Positions 16,000-27,174 of a DNA stretch of 64,000 bases are shown piece by piece; the stretch's first letter is position 1; each line of letters opens with the position of its first letter. Under the pieces are notes generated by a model. The model saw only the letters and a program-made list of their open reading frames with translations, ran no database searches and was not told the DNA's origin. This DNA is from Sphingomonas sp. HITSZ_GF (GTDB lineage Bacteria; Pseudomonadota; Alphaproteobacteria; Sphingomonadales; Sphingomonadaceae): NCBI RefSeq assembly GCF_029543155.1, contig NZ_JARQXA010000001.1, forward strand, positions 930,001 to 994,000, read 5' to 3'. Made by a program: the position numbers and the translations under genes.

Positions 16000-17495
16000 A
16001 CACGCTGCCGTTCCGCAAGGAGCGCCCCAAGGCGCAGACGATCGCGGATCGCACCGCGATCATCGACATCGGCTCCAATTCGGTGCGCCTGGTGGTTTAT
16101 CAGGGCTCGGCCCGGCTGCCCGCGACGCTGTTCAACGAGAAGGTGATGGCGGGTCTCGGCCGCGGCCTGGCCCAGACCGGCGCGATCGACGCGTCGAGCC
16201 TCGCCATGGCCCGCGCGGCGCTGGCCCGTTTCGCAACGCTGGCGCGCGAGATGCAGGTCGGCGAGCTGCGCACCGTCGCCACGGCAGCGGTGCGCGATGC
16301 CTCGAACGGTCGCGAGCTGATCGATGCGGCGCGCAGCCTCGGCCTCGAGGTCGAGACTCTGTCGGGCGAGGAGGAAGCCACCGCATCGGGCCTGGGCGTG
16401 CTTTCGGGCATCCCCGAAGCGGACGGGATCGTCGGCGATCTCGGTGGCGGCTCACTCGAGCTCGTCCGCGTCGTCGCCGGCACGGTCACCGATCGGGTAT
16501 CCTTTCCGCTCGGCGTGCTCCGCCTCGCCGCGATCCGCGCGGGCGGCAAGGGGTCGCTCGAGCGCAAGGTGGCCAAGCTCCTCGACGAAGCCGGCTGGAA
16601 GGGGCGGGGCAAGGGGCTGCCCTTCTATCTGGTCGGCGGCTCGTGGCGCAGCCTGGCGCGGCTCGATATGCACCTGAAGCATTATCCGCTGCCGATCGCG
16701 CACCAATATCCGATGGCGGTGGCCCGCATCGCCGAGCTGGCCAGCTCGATCGCGGTGATGCCCAAGTCCGATCTCAAGGCGATCCCCAACCTGTCCAGCG
16801 CCCGCGCCGGCTCGCTGGAGGATGCCGCCGTGCTGCTCGGCCACGTCCTCAAGACGCTGGGCAGCAGCGGCACGATCGTCTCTGCCTATGGCCTGCGCGA
16901 AGGGCTGCTCTACCAGCGCCTGGCGCCCGAGGTGCGCCAGCAGGACCCGCTGATCGCCGCCACCCGCGACGAGGGCGAGCGCCTCGGCCGCTTCGCCGAG
17001 CATGGCGACCTGCTCGACCAGTGGATCGCGCCGCTCTTCGCCGGCGAGCCGCCCGAGCTGGCGCGCCTGCGCCACGCCGCCTGCCAGCTCGTCGATGTCG
17101 GCTGGCACGCCAATCCCGAATTCCGCGCCGAACGCGGCCTCGACGCCGCGCTGCACGGCAATTGGGTGGCGATCGATTCCAGCGGCCGCGCCGCGCTCGG
17201 CCAGGCGCTCTACACCGCGCTCGGGGGCGGGCTCGACACGCCGGCGCCGCTGCCCCAGCTCGCCGATGACGACACGCTGTGGCGCGCCAAGCTCTGGGGC
17301 CTCGCCATCCGCCTCGGCCAGCGCCTGTCGGGCGGCGTCGCCGCGCCGATCAGGCGCTCTGAGCTGCACATGGACGCGGAGGCGCTCGCCCTGGTTCTCG
17401 ATCCGGCGGACGAGGCGCTGTACGGCGAAGCGGTCGAGAAGCGCCACCGGGCCCTGGCCGCGGCGTTGGGACGCGAGCCGGTGCTCGAAGTCTAG
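15996..17495 (+). CDS. ppx: Exopolyphosphatase / GppA-family phosphatase
   Basis: A 499-aa actin/ASKHA-fold phosphatase that hydrolyses polyphosphate from its ends and in some members pppGpp. Seen: AIIDIGSNSVRLVVY (phosphate 1), TVATAAVRDASNG, the catalytic Glu in LSGEEEA, GDLGGGSLEL (phosphate 2), and a C-terminal HD-like helical region. ATGA overlap with ppk1 shows co-expression of opposing enzymes. Confidence 0.93.
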   Translation: MNTLPFRKERPKAQTIADRTAIIDIGSNSVRLVVYQGSARLPATLFNEKVMAGLGRGLAQTGAIDASSLAMARAALARFATLAREMQVGELRTVATAAVRDASNGRELIDAARSLGLEVETLSGEEEATASGLGVLSGIPEADGIVGDLGGGSLELVRVVAGTVTDRVSFPLGVLRLAAIRAGGKGSLERKVAKLLDEAGWKGRGKGLPFYLVGGSWRSLARLDMHLKHYPLPIAHQYPMAVARIAELASSIAVMPKSDLKAIPNLSSARAGSLEDAAVLLGHVLKTLGSSGTIVSAYGLREGLLYQRLAPEVRQQDPLIAATRDEGERLGRFAEHGDLLDQWIAPLFAGEPPELARLRHAACQLVDVGWHANPEFRAERGLDAALHGNWVAIDSSGRAALGQALYTALGGGLDTPAPLPQLADDDTLWRAKLWGLAIRLGQRLSGGVAAPIRRSELHMDAEALALVLDPADEALYGEAVEKRHRALAAALGREPVLEV

Positions 17496-17562
17496 CAATC
17501 TGCGGTTCATGTCGCTCCCGCAATGAAGCCGCCTCCGTGTGGCGTAGGGAAGGGGGACCGGA

Positions 17563-18636
17563 ATGATCGATCGACGCATGGTGCTGCAGGGCGGGCTCGC
17601 CACGGGCATCGCCGCGCTGGCGCCGCTGCCGGGCTGGGCCAAGGGCCATCCTGACGACGCCAAGATCGATGCGTTCGTGAAGGCCAATGGCTTTGCCGGC
17701 ACGATCCTGCGGGCCAAGGCCGGAAAGCCGGTCTATGCGCGCAATTTCGGGCTGGCGAACATCGCGGCGAAGACGCCGGTGACCACCGATACGGTGTACG
17801 GTATCGCCTCGATCTCCAAGTTCCTCACCACGGTGACCGTGCTCAAGCTGGTCGAGGCCGGCAAGCTGGCGCTGGACGCCCCGATTGCTACGCTGCTGCC
17901 CGGCTACCGCGCCGATACCGGGGCGAAGGTGCAACTCGCGCACCTGCTGTCGAACACCAGCGGCATCCCCAACGACTTCATGCCCGCGCTCAAGCTCGAG
18001 CCCGATCTGGTCAGCCGCGATCTCGGCACTGCGGAATCGGTGCGCCGCTTCGCCTCGGGCGATCTCGCCTTCGAGCCGGGCAGCAAGTTCGATTACGTTC
18101 CGACCAACTGGTACATCGTCATCGCCATCGTCGAGGCGGCGACGGGCAAGCCCTTCCAGCAGGCGATGCGCACGATCACCCTCGATCCGCTCGGCCTGGC
18201 GCACACCAGCGCGGTGGAAGCGCCGGGCATCGCCGCCTCCTATCGCACGGTCGAGCCGCCGGTGCTCTGGTACAACCCGCGCGTGCCGGTGATGGCAGCC
18301 TCGGGCGGCTATTACAGCACGGCGCCGGACCTGCTCCGCGCCGGGCATGCGGTGTTCGACAAGGGTTTCGTCTCGCCCGCCTCGCTCAAGGCGCTGCGCA
18401 CTGTGCGTGTGGTGGAGCAGGACTATTCGCTCGGTGGCCGGGTGCGGACGATGACGATCGCCGGCAAGCCGGTCGAGGCGGCATGGGAAACCGGCCGCAC
18501 CGACGGCTTCCGCAGCCTGCTCGCGCATCGCTACGACACGCAGGAGAGCATCGTGCTGCTCAACAACACCGGCATCTCGCAAAAGGCGATCGACCTGTTC
18601 GCCGACAGCCTGTTCGGGGCGGAAGCGAGAGCGTAA
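17563..18636 (+). CDS. Exported serine hydrolase (beta-lactamase/AmpC-like)
   Basis: 357 aa. The N-terminus MIDRRMVLQGGLATGIAALA has a twin-arginine-like RR and a hydrophobic core ending GWA, so export is likely, possibly by Tat. The SxxK motif is Ser83-Ile-Ser-Lys86 in GIASISKFLT. The following LAHLLSNTSGIP and the GGYYST segment match class C-type beta-lactamase-related esterases and peptidases (PF00144). The usual YxN appears as YVPTNW, somewhat divergent. Substrate unknown; not evidence of antibiotic resistance. 67 nt after ppx. Confidence 0.85.
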   Translation: MIDRRMVLQGGLATGIAALAPLPGWAKGHPDDAKIDAFVKANGFAGTILRAKAGKPVYARNFGLANIAAKTPVTTDTVYGIASISKFLTTVTVLKLVEAGKLALDAPIATLLPGYRADTGAKVQLAHLLSNTSGIPNDFMPALKLEPDLVSRDLGTAESVRRFASGDLAFEPGSKFDYVPTNWYIVIAIVEAATGKPFQQAMRTITLDPLGLAHTSAVEAPGIAASYRTVEPPVLWYNPRVPVMAASGGYYSTAPDLLRAGHAVFDKGFVSPASLKALRTVRVVEQDYSLGGRVRTMTIAGKPVEAAWETGRTDGFRSLLAHRYDTQESIVLLNNTGISQKAIDLFADSLFGAEARA

Positions 18637-18641
18637 TTTCC

Positions 18642-18714
18642 GTCATCCCGGCGAAAGCCGGGATCTCAGGCAATGGCGCTTGCGGCACGAGATTCCGGCT
18701 TTCGCCGGGATGAC
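18642..18714. repeat. REPIN-like inverted repeat (family A)
   Basis: Left arm GTCATCCCGGCGAAAGCCGG continuing ATCTC; right arm 18689-18714 is its reverse complement with one substitution (GAGATTCC). It sits between two convergent genes, and each arm hairpin could serve as a transcription barrier. Confidence 0.85.
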
Positions 18715-18716
18715 GG

Positions 18717-19004
18717 CTAGCCGCAGCGCGCCGAGCCGATCTTGCCGTCGGTGCCCAGGTGCAGGTTCAGCCGGTCCGCGCGGAATTCCATCGTGACCAT
18801 CATCCCCGGCGTCAGCCAGCGCACGACATTGGCTCCCGAAAGCCGCCGGGCTTCCGCCTCGACCTCGGGGCTGCGCGCCTTGCCGACCAGCTCGCCGAGC
18901 TTCTCGGCGCTGCATTCCACGCCGGGGATCGCCGCGGCGGGCGTCTTCGGCGCACAGGCACCCACGAGAAGCAGCGCGGCAACGGGCAGGGCGATGCGGA
19001 TCAT
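18717..19004 (-). CDS. I78-family peptidase-inhibitor-like lipoprotein
   Basis: A 95-aa lipoprotein. The lipobox LVGAC places the lipidated Cys at residue 17. The mature part has the I78 pattern: a first Cys, a short helix with LVGKARSPEVE, SGANVVRWLTPGMMVTMEFR, ADRLNLHLGTDGKI and a final Cys pairing with the first. I78 proteins are small serine-protease inhibitor-like folds whose bacterial role is unclear. Its ATG overlaps the rnd stop by 4 nt. Confidence 0.8.
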   Translation of the reverse strand: MIRIALPVAALLLVGACAPKTPAAAIPGVECSAEKLGELVGKARSPEVEAEARRLSGANVVRWLTPGMMVTMEFRADRLNLHLGTDGKIGSARCG

Positions 19005-20179
19005 GCGGCGGGCTCCTCGGTTCGCGTCATCTTGAGCTTACCATTTTTCACGGTGAACCCCAGCTGACCCTCGACCAGGTTGAGCGCGTCGCGCCCGAAC
19101 TGCTCGTAGCGCCAGCCCTCGAGGATCGGCAGCCCGTCGCGCACGCCGGCCGCCAGCGATTCGAGGTCGTCCGAGCGCGCGAGCAGCCGCGGCGCCACGT
19201 TGATCTCCTTGGCGCGGATCTTGAGCAGCAGCTTGAGCAGGTCGGCCACCAGCGCGCCGTCCTTGCCGAGCGAGGGCTTGCGGTCGTCGCGCGGCGGCAG
19301 CTCGGCGGTGGACATCGGCTCGGCATTGTCGAGCGCCGCCATCAGCCGCCCGCCGATATCGTTGCCCGCCCAGGCGGCCGAGAGCCCGCGCACCTTGCCC
19401 AGGTCGCTCTGCTTGCGCGGCGGGTTGCCGGCGAGGTCGGCGAGCGTCTCGTCCTTGACGATGCGGCCGCGCGGCAGGTCCTTGCCCTGCGCCTCGAGCT
19501 CGCGCCAGCGGGCCAGCGCCTTCAACCGCCCCAGCACCTCGGGCTTGCGGCTCGACACGCGGACGCGCTGCCAGGCCTCGTCCGGGTCGTTATGATAGTT
19601 CTCGGGATCGGCGAGCCGCTCCATTTCCTGGTCGAGCCAGGCACCGCGGCCGGTTTTCTTAAGCTTCTCCAGCATCTTGGGGAAGATCTTGGAGAGGTGC
19701 GTCACGTCCGCGATCGCATAGTCGATCTGGCGCTTGTCGAGCGGGCGGCGGCTCCAGTCGGTGAAGCGGGCGCCCTTGTCGATCGTGAAGCCCAGATAGG
19801 TATCGACCAGGTTCGAATAGCCGATCTGCTCGCCCAGCCCGAGCGCCATCGCGGCGACCTGGGTGTCGAACAGCGGGTGCGGCGTCTTGCCGGTGAGGTT
19901 ATAGACGATCTCGATGTCCTGGCCGCCGGCATGGAAGACCTTCAGCACCTCCTCATTGTCGACCATCAGGTCGAGCAAGGGGGTGAGGTCGATCCCGGGC
20001 GCCATCGGATCGATCGCCGCCGCCTCTTCGTCGTCGGCGATCTGGATCAGGCAGAGCTCGGGCCAATAGCTGTTTTCGCGCATGAACTCGGTGTCCACGC
20101 AGACGTACGGCTTGTTGGCGAGGCGGGCGCAGAGATTGGCGAGAGTCGCGCTGTCTTCAATCAGACCATGGATATGCAT
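19001..20179 (-). CDS. rnd: Ribonuclease D
   Basis: A 392-aa DEDDy 3'-5' exoribonuclease for tRNA and small RNA maturation. Seen: CVDTEFMRENSYWP (Exo I, DxE), VFHAGGQDIEIVYN (Exo II) and IDYAIADVTHL (Exo III, Tyr and Asp), then HRDC-type helical domains with ALARWRELEAQG. Start ATG at 20179 (MHIHGLIEDSA); the open frame to 20260 is not supported. Translationally coupled to the I78 lipoprotein downstream. Confidence 0.94.
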   Translation of the reverse strand: MHIHGLIEDSATLANLCARLANKPYVCVDTEFMRENSYWPELCLIQIADDEEAAAIDPMAPGIDLTPLLDLMVDNEEVLKVFHAGGQDIEIVYNLTGKTPHPLFDTQVAAMALGLGEQIGYSNLVDTYLGFTIDKGARFTDWSRRPLDKRQIDYAIADVTHLSKIFPKMLEKLKKTGRGAWLDQEMERLADPENYHNDPDEAWQRVRVSSRKPEVLGRLKALARWRELEAQGKDLPRGRIVKDETLADLAGNPPRKQSDLGKVRGLSAAWAGNDIGGRLMAALDNAEPMSTAELPPRDDRKPSLGKDGALVADLLKLLLKIRAKEINVAPRLLARSDDLESLAAGVRDGLPILEGWRYEQFGRDALNLVEGQLGFTVKNGKLKMTRTEEPAA

Positions 20180-20255
20180 CCGCAGCCCATAGACCGGTCT
20201 TCGGGTTGACAAAAGAGGGTGGGAGGGGAAAGCGCTCCACCACATAATTTCCATC

Positions 20256-20326
20256 GTCATTCCCGCGCAGGCGGGAATCCATTCTCACTGTCGGCGGCAA
20301 TGGATCCCCGCCTTCGCGGGGATGAC
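20256..20326. repeat. REPIN-like inverted repeat (family A variant)
   Basis: Left arm GTCATTCCCGCGCAGGCGGG; right arm with GGATCCCCGCCTTCGCGGGG and GATGAC. The two arms differ slightly (GCGCAGGC versus GCGAAGGC), so the copy has drifted. It lies between divergent rnd and aspS, 26 nt from the aspS ATG. Confidence 0.8.
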
Positions 20327-20351
20327 GAACTTAGAGAGCGAAGAAACGACC

Positions 20352-22190
20352 ATGCACGCCTATCGCACGCACACCTGCGCCCAGCTTCGCGCCGCCGATG
20401 TCGGCCAGGAAGTCCGCCTGTCGGGCTGGGTCCACCGCAAGCGCGACCATGGCGATCTGGTCTTCATCGACCTGCGCGACCATTACGGCATCACCCAGAT
20501 CGTCACCGAAGTCGACGGCCCGGCCTTCCAGGTGATCGAGTCGCTGCGCAGCGAATCGGTGGTGACGATGACCGGCAAGGTCGTCGCCCGCTCGGCCGAA
20601 GCCGTGAACCCGAACCTCCCCACCGGCGAAGTCGAGATCCGCGTTACTGAGGCGAAGATCCAGAGCCAGGCGCAGGAACTGCCGCTGCCGGTGTTCGGCG
20701 ATGCCGAGTACCCCGAGGAAATCCGCCTCAGGAACCGCTTCCTCGATCTGCGCCGCGAGAAGGTCCACAAGAACATCATGCTGCGCTCGAGCGTCATCGC
20801 GTCGCTGCGCCGCCGGATGATCGACCAGGGCTTCACCGAGTTCCAGACGCCGATCCTCACCGCGTCGTCGCCGGAAGGCGCCCGCGACTATCTGGTCCCG
20901 TCGCGCGTCCACCCGGGCAAGTTCTACGCGCTCCCGCAGGCGCCGCAGATGTTCAAGCAGCTGCTGATGGTCGCCGGCTTCGACAAGTATTTCCAGATCG
21001 CCCCCTGCTTCCGCGACGAGGACGCGCGCGCCGATCGCTCGCCGGGCGAATTCTACCAGCTCGATTTCGAGATGAGCTACGTCACCCAGGACGACGTCTT
21101 CGCCGCGATCGAGCCGGTGCTGCACGGCGTGTTCGAGGAATTCGCCGACTGGGAAGGCATGGGCCGCAGCGTCTCGGCGCTCCCTTTCAAGCGCATCCCG
21201 TACCGCGAATCGATGCTCAAGTACGGCAACGACAAGCCCGACCTGCGCAACCCGCTGCTGATCACCGACGTCTCGGACTTCTTCAAGGGCTCGGGCTTCG
21301 GCCGCTTCGCCTCGATCGTCGAAGGCGGCGATGTCGTCCGCGCGATCCCGGCACCGAACACGCATGAGAAGAGCCGCAAGTTCTTCGACGACATGAACAG
21401 CTGGGCGCAGTCGGAAGGCTTTCCGGGCCTCGGCTATGCCACCCAGAAGGACGGCGTGTTCGGCGGCCCGATCGCCAACAATCATGGCCAGGAAGGCATG
21501 CAGGCCATTGCGAACGCGATGGGCCTCGGCCCGAACGACGGCATCTTCTTCGCCGCGGGCAAGGAAGCCCAGGCCGCCAAGCTCGCCGGCCTCGCGCGTA
21601 CCCGCGCCGCCGAGCAGCTCGAGCTGATCGACAAGAAGCGCTTCGAATTCTGCTGGATCGTCGACTTCCCGATGTTCGAATATGACGAGGACGCCAAGAA
21701 GGTCGACTTCAGCCACAACCCGTTCTCGATGCCGCAGGGCGAGCTGGAAGCGCTGGAGACCAAGGACCCGCTCGACATCCTCGCCTACCAGTACGACATC
21801 GTCTGCAACGGCATCGAGCTGTCGTCGGGCGCGATCCGGAACCACCGTCCGGAGATCATGTACAAGGCGTTCGAGATCGCCGGCTATACCCAGGCGGACG
21901 TCGACACGAACTTCGCGGGCATGATCAACGCCTTCAAGTTCGGCGCCCCGCCGCACGGCGGCTCGGCCCCGGGCGTGGACCGCATCGTGATGCTGCTCGC
22001 CGACGAGCCGAACATCCGCGAAGTCATCGTCTTCCCGATGACGCAAAAGGCCGAGGACCTGATGATGCAGGCTCCGTCCTATGTCAGCGAGAAGCAGCTC
22101 AAGGAGCTCAACATCCGCCTCGCCCCGCAGGTCGCGGCGGACCTCGCCAAAAAGGGCACCGACGGCATCGTCGATCCTTCGGCGGGGTGA
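20352..22190 (+). CDS. aspS: Aspartyl-tRNA synthetase
   Basis: A 612-aa class II synthetase of bacterial type. Order: N-terminal OB-fold anticodon domain ([19 protein letters not shown]), motif 2 region ([25 protein letters not shown]), the inserted GAD domain (about 300-420), and motif 3 with [14 protein letters not shown]. Whether it also charges tRNA-Asn (ND-AspRS) cannot be settled here. The start at 20352 (MHAYRTHTC) follows GAAGAAACGACC. Confidence 0.97.
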   Translation: MHAYRTHTCAQLRAADVGQEVRLSGWVHRKRDHGDLVFIDLRDHYGITQIVTEVDGPAFQVIESLRSESVVTMTGKVVARSAEAVNPNLPTGEVEIRVTEAKIQSQAQELPLPVFGDAEYPEEIRLRNRFLDLRREKVHKNIMLRSSVIASLRRRMIDQGFTEFQTPILTASSPEGARDYLVPSRVHPGKFYALPQAPQMFKQLLMVAGFDKYFQIAPCFRDEDARADRSPGEFYQLDFEMSYVTQDDVFAAIEPVLHGVFEEFADWEGMGRSVSALPFKRIPYRESMLKYGNDKPDLRNPLLITDVSDFFKGSGFGRFASIVEGGDVVRAIPAPNTHEKSRKFFDDMNSWAQSEGFPGLGYATQKDGVFGGPIANNHGQEGMQAIANAMGLGPNDGIFFAAGKEAQAAKLAGLARTRAAEQLELIDKKRFEFCWIVDFPMFEYDEDAKKVDFSHNPFSMPQGELEALETKDPLDILAYQYDIVCNGIELSSGAIRNHRPEIMYKAFEIAGYTQADVDTNFAGMINAFKFGAPPHGGSAPGVDRIVMLLADEPNIREVIVFPMTQKAEDLMMQAPSYVSEKQLKELNIRLAPQVAADLAKKGTDGIVDPSAG

Positions 22191-22196
22191 GCTAAA

Positions 22197-22324
22197 TCCT
22201 CCCCCGGAGGGGGAGGGGAACCGCCGCGAAGCGGTGGTGGAGGGGGAATGCCGCGAGCGATCCGCCCGCGGCCAGCCCCCTCCGTCAGCCCTTCGGGCTG
22301 CCACCTCCCCCTCCGGGGGAGGAT
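22197..22324. repeat. Two inverted copies of repeat family B
   Basis: Copy 1 runs CCTCCCCCGGAGGGGGAGG, then AACCGCCGCGAAGCGGTGGT and GGAGGGGG. Copy 2 is inverted and ends CCACCTCCCCCTCCGGGGGA. Each copy therefore has a large G/C stem plus a smaller hairpin, and the pair can fold as one long structure. It fills the aspS-sdaA gap. Confidence 0.75.
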
Positions 22325-22371
22325 CGAAATGGGACGCAATCCGGCCACCAGAGCCGGAAGCAGGAGCGACG

Positions 22372-23763
<1,392 letters not shown>

Positions 23764-23792
23764 ACGCACCGCCGTCCACCGTCACGCTTTCC

Positions 23793-23870
23793 GTAATCCC
23801 GGCGAAAGCCGGGATCTCTTGCGGCTCTATTCCCGCCATTGCCTAAGATCCCGGCTTTCGCCGGGATGAC
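23793..23870. repeat. REPIN-like inverted repeat (family A)
   Basis: Left arm GTAATCCCGGCGAAAGCCGG, with one base changed from the GTCAT consensus; right arm 23847-23870 intact (ATCCCGGCTTTCGCCGGGAT then GAC). It lies between convergent sdaA and the mddA-like gene. Confidence 0.85.
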
Positions 23871-23893
23871 GATCGAGGCGCTTTTGTACGGGC

Positions 23894-24649
23894 TTATTTC
23901 CGCCCAACCCCCGGTACCACCGCACCCACCTTGCGCTGATACGCCGCATAGTCCTCCCCGAAGAAGTCGCCCAGGTCGCGCTCCTCGTAATGGACGCCGA
24001 TCAGGATGTAGGCCGTCATCCCCAGCGTGAAGAGCAAATGCCCCACCGTCATCGCCGGTGTCGCCCAGAAGGCGAGCAGGAAGCCGCTGTAGAGCGGATG
24101 GCGCACCAGCTTGTAGAGGAGCGGGGTGCGCAGCTTGAGCGCCGCCGGCTGCTTGCCACGTAGGTGCAGCCAGGTCTGCTGCAGCCCGAACAGCTCGAAA
24201 TGGTTGATCAAATAGGTGCTCGTCAGCACGATCCCCCAGCCGAGCAATGAAAGCCCGGTAAGCAGCCAGAAGCCGGCCGGCGCGGTCACGTTCCAGATCG
24301 GTGCGGGGATCGGCAGCCACAGCCAGAAGACCAGCGCCAGCACCGCGCTCGTCGCCACCAGATACATGCTGCGCTCGATCGGGGCGGGGACGATCCGCGT
24401 CCATTCCTGCTTGAAGCCCTGGCGCGCCATCACGCTGTGCTGGATGCCGAACAGCGCGATCAGCCCGATATCGACAAGCAGCGCGAACACCCAGGGATGG
24501 ATCGGTCCCCGGTCGATCGTGTGCGGCAGCGGCGCGAAGTTGGCGACGAAGCCTACCAGGTAGAGAAAGATCGCCAGGAAGATCGCATAGGCGACCAGGC
24601 TGAACAGCACGAAGAAAACACGCGGCAACTGCCCCTCCACATCTGCCAA
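23894..24649 (-). CDS. mddA: Methanethiol S-methyltransferase-like membrane protein (MddA/NnrU type)
   Basis: A 251-aa integral membrane protein with about six hydrophobic segments. Seen: FGIQHSVMAR and the C-terminal LYKLVRHPLYSGFLLAFWA, followed by HYEERDLGDFFGEDYAAYQR, the SAM-binding pattern shared by isoprenylcysteine methyltransferase-like enzymes and MddA. MddA methylates methanethiol to dimethyl sulfide. Close paralogues act on other thiols, so the substrate is likely rather than certain. Divergent from the dehydrogenase at 24749. Confidence 0.75.
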   Translation of the reverse strand: MADVEGQLPRVFFVLFSLVAYAIFLAIFLYLVGFVANFAPLPHTIDRGPIHPWVFALLVDIGLIALFGIQHSVMARQGFKQEWTRIVPAPIERSMYLVATSAVLALVFWLWLPIPAPIWNVTAPAGFWLLTGLSLLGWGIVLTSTYLINHFELFGLQQTWLHLRGKQPAALKLRTPLLYKLVRHPLYSGFLLAFWATPAMTVGHLLFTLGMTAYILIGVHYEERDLGDFFGEDYAAYQRKVGAVVPGVGRK

Positions 24650-24748
24650 TTAGTGAAGGTTATCATCCGTCGGCGGTGCAAGGCCATAACAAGGCGTTCG
24701 GGCTTGATGCGCCGACGGAATTGGTCTGTCCTGAAACGGGAGAAATGC

Positions 24749-25765
24749 ATGCGCATCGCCGTGTTCAATACCAAGCCCTATGACCGCCGCTTCCTGGATC
24801 AGGCCAACGCGGCGTTCGGGCACGACCTGCATTTCCTCGAGCCGCGGCTGGAGCCGGGCACCGTGTCGCTGGCGGCGGGGCACGGCGCGGTGTGCGTCTT
24901 CGTCAACGACATCGTCGATGCCGCGGTGCTGGAGACGCTGGCGGCGGGCGGCACGCGGCTGGTGGCACTGCGCTGCGCGGGCTTCAACAATGTCGATCTC
25001 GCCGCCGCCCTGCGGCTCGGGATCGATGTCGTCCGCGTGCCTGCCTATTCGCCCCATGCCGTCGCCGAGTTCACGATCGGGCTGCTGCTCGCGGTCGATC
25101 GCCACATCCCGCGCGCCTGGGCGCGGGTACGCGACAATAATTTCGCGCTCGACGGGCTGATCGGCCGCAACCTGCACGGCCGCACCGTCGGCGTGGTCGG
25201 CACCGGCAAGATCGGCGCGCTGGTCGCCCGCAGCCTGCGCGCCGGCTTCGGCTGCGAGGTGCTGGCCAGCGATCTCTATCCCGATCCCGCGCTCGAGGCG
25301 CTCGGCGTGCGCTACGTGCCGCGCGACACGCTGCTGCGCGAGGCCGAGATCGTCACCCTCCATTGCCCGCTCACCCCCGATACCCGCCACCTGATCGACA
25401 CAGCGGCAATCGCGGCCGCGCGCGACGGGCTGGTGGTCGTCAACACCAGCCGCGGCGCGCTGATCGACACCGCCGCGCTGATCGAGGGGCTCAAGTCGCG
25501 CAAGATCGGCGCGGTAGCGCTCGACGTCTATGAGCAGGAGGCGGACCTGTTCTTCGAGGACCTGTCGAACGAGATCGTCTCGGACGACCAGTTCCAGCGC
25601 CTGCTCACCTTCCCCAACGTGCTGGTGACCGGCCACCAGGCGTTCCTCACCGAGGAAGCGCTGGCCGCCATCGCCCAGACCACGCTGCGCAGCGTCGCCG
25701 ATGCCGAGGCCGGGCGGATGCTCGCCAACCGGGTCGATTCCGGCTGGATCGCGCCTTCGAAGTGA
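24749..25765 (+). CDS. D-lactate dehydrogenase-like 2-hydroxyacid dehydrogenase
   Basis: A 338-aa NAD-dependent D-2-hydroxyacid dehydrogenase of the LdhA type. Seen: RCAGFNNVDLAAA, the Rossmann motif GVVGTGKIGALVARSL, NTSRGALIDTAAL with catalytic Arg region, ALDVYEQE with catalytic Glu, and GHQAFLTEEAL with catalytic His. It probably reduces pyruvate to D-lactate or acts on related acids. Start ATG at 24749 with GGGAGA upstream; a longer open frame extends back across mddA but is antisense artefact. Confidence 0.9.
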   Translation: MRIAVFNTKPYDRRFLDQANAAFGHDLHFLEPRLEPGTVSLAAGHGAVCVFVNDIVDAAVLETLAAGGTRLVALRCAGFNNVDLAAALRLGIDVVRVPAYSPHAVAEFTIGLLLAVDRHIPRAWARVRDNNFALDGLIGRNLHGRTVGVVGTGKIGALVARSLRAGFGCEVLASDLYPDPALEALGVRYVPRDTLLREAEIVTLHCPLTPDTRHLIDTAAIAAARDGLVVVNTSRGALIDTAALIEGLKSRKIGAVALDVYEQEADLFFEDLSNEIVSDDQFQRLLTFPNVLVTGHQAFLTEEALAAIAQTTLRSVADAEAGRMLANRVDSGWIAPSK

Positions 25766-25828
25766 AAAGGGCGGCCTTGGTCGCACATCGGTTCCGGCGG
25801 CAGGCCCGGCGCCGCTAGCCGCGCGAGG

Positions 25829-26329
25829 ATGATCCGCCATTCGCTTGCCCTCTCGACCGCCGCGCTGCTGCTCCTCCACGCAGGCGCCGCCGCGCAGAAC
25901 GTCCCCGCACCCGCCCAGGATGCGACCTGCACCGCGCTGCGCGCCGAAGTCGCGCAGATCGAGCGCGACATGCGCACCGAGAGCACGGCCATGACCAGAT
26001 CGGCCGAGGACATGCGCAAGAAGATGATGGGCCGGGCGAAGAAGGCGCGCGGCATGGGCCTGCTCTCCAGCGTCGCCGGGATGATCCCCGGCGTCGGCAT
26101 GGCCGCCTCGATGGGCACCTCGCTGCTGTCGAGCGCCGCCTCGGCAGGCGGCGGCGGCGGCATGGGCATGCCCAAGGAGATGGAGGAGGCGATGGCCCGC
26201 CAGAACGCGCTGAGCGACCGCATGGTCGCCGCCTCCGCCGCGCTCTCGGAGAAGTGCGGCGAGCACTACGCCACCCCGCCGATGTCGCCCGAGGAACTCA
26301 AGGCGCTGCAGGCCGCCACGCCCAACTGA
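25829..26329 (+). CDS. Exported hypothetical protein with Gly/Met-rich hairpin
   Basis: 166 aa. Signal peptide of about 22 residues ending AGAAAQ. The mature protein has a charged helix (about 33-75), a Gly/Ala/Met-rich segment GMGLLSSVAGMIPGVGMAAS resembling a membrane-inserting hairpin, and another helix with paired Cys (C35 and C141 region). I recognise no named family. It sits between the dehydrogenase and ppk2, same strand. Confidence 0.6.
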   Translation: MIRHSLALSTAALLLLHAGAAAQNVPAPAQDATCTALRAEVAQIERDMRTESTAMTRSAEDMRKKMMGRAKKARGMGLLSSVAGMIPGVGMAASMGTSLLSSAASAGGGGGMGMPKEMEEAMARQNALSDRMVAASAALSEKCGEHYATPPMSPEELKALQAATPN

Positions 26330-26388
26330 GCCGGTTGGCGCATCTTCTGCGCGGTTCTATCGTTGCATCCAGGCACGAAAGGACCGGT

Positions 26389-27162
26389 ATGGCGATCGAT
26401 CTGGGCGACTATGAGAAGGGCGAGAAGCTCGACGACGACTATGACAAGGCGCTGGCCAAGCTGCAGAAGCGGCTGAGCCACATCCAATACGCCCATATCG
26501 TCCACCGCCGCCGCGCGATCGTGCTGTTCGAGGGATGGGACGCGGCGGGGAAGGGCGGCATCATCCAGCGCCTCACCGCCGAATGGGACCCGCGCTACTA
26601 CGAGGTCTGGCCGATCTCGGCGCCCACGCCCGAGGAGCTGGCGCACCATTTCCTCTGGCGCTTCTGGCAGCGGCTGCCTGCCCAGCACAATATCGCGGTG
26701 TTCGATCGCAGCTGGTACGGCCGCGTGCTGGTCGAGCGCGTCGAGGGATTCGCAACCGAAGCCGAATGGCGCCGCGGCTATGACGAGATCAACGATTTCG
26801 AGGCGCAGCACACCCAGATCGGCACCACGCTGGTCAAGGTCTTCGTCCATGTCACCCAGAAGACCCAGGACAAGCGCCTCAAGGACCGGCTCGAGCATCC
26901 CTGGAAGCGCTGGAAGACCGGGCTCGAGGATTATCGCAACCGGGCCAAGCGCGACGAGTATCTCGACGCGATGCACGACATGTTCGCGCATACCGACACC
27001 AAGAACGCGCCCTGGATCGTCATCGACGGCAACGACAAGAAGCCCGCCCGCATCGCTGCGCTCACCGCGATCGCCGATGCGCTGGAAAAGCACGTGCCGA
27101 TGGAGCCGCCCGAGCTCGATCCCGAGGTCGAGAAGGCCGCGAAGAAGGCGCTCGGGCTGTAA
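26389..27162 (+). CDS. ppk2: Polyphosphate kinase 2 family protein
   Basis: A 257-aa single-domain PPK2, a P-loop kinase that transfers phosphate between polyphosphate and nucleotides. Seen: Walker A EGWDAAGKGGIIQRL, Walker B FDRSWYGRVLVERV, and the lid segment KRWKTGLEDYRNR. Whether it prefers NMP or NDP is not readable. The ATG at 26389 follows AAAGGA. With ppk1 and ppx at 13.8-17.5 kb, it gives this stretch both polyphosphate kinase types. Confidence 0.93.
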   Translation: MAIDLGDYEKGEKLDDDYDKALAKLQKRLSHIQYAHIVHRRRAIVLFEGWDAAGKGGIIQRLTAEWDPRYYEVWPISAPTPEELAHHFLWRFWQRLPAQHNIAVFDRSWYGRVLVERVEGFATEAEWRRGYDEINDFEAQHTQIGTTLVKVFVHVTQKTQDKRLKDRLEHPWKRWKTGLEDYRNRAKRDEYLDAMHDMFAHTDTKNAPWIVIDGNDKKPARIAALTAIADALEKHVPMEPPELDPEVEKAAKKALGL

Positions 27163-27174
27163 CACCCCAAAACC

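Noticed and set aside
17563..18636. Antibiotic-resistance beta-lactamase
   Set aside because: Only the general serine beta-lactamase-like fold is visible; the YxN and other class C residues are divergent, so resistance cannot be claimed.
18642..18714. Possible CRISPR repeat
   Set aside because: Arms are inverted, not direct, with one unit per gap, and no array of evenly spaced repeats or cas genes.
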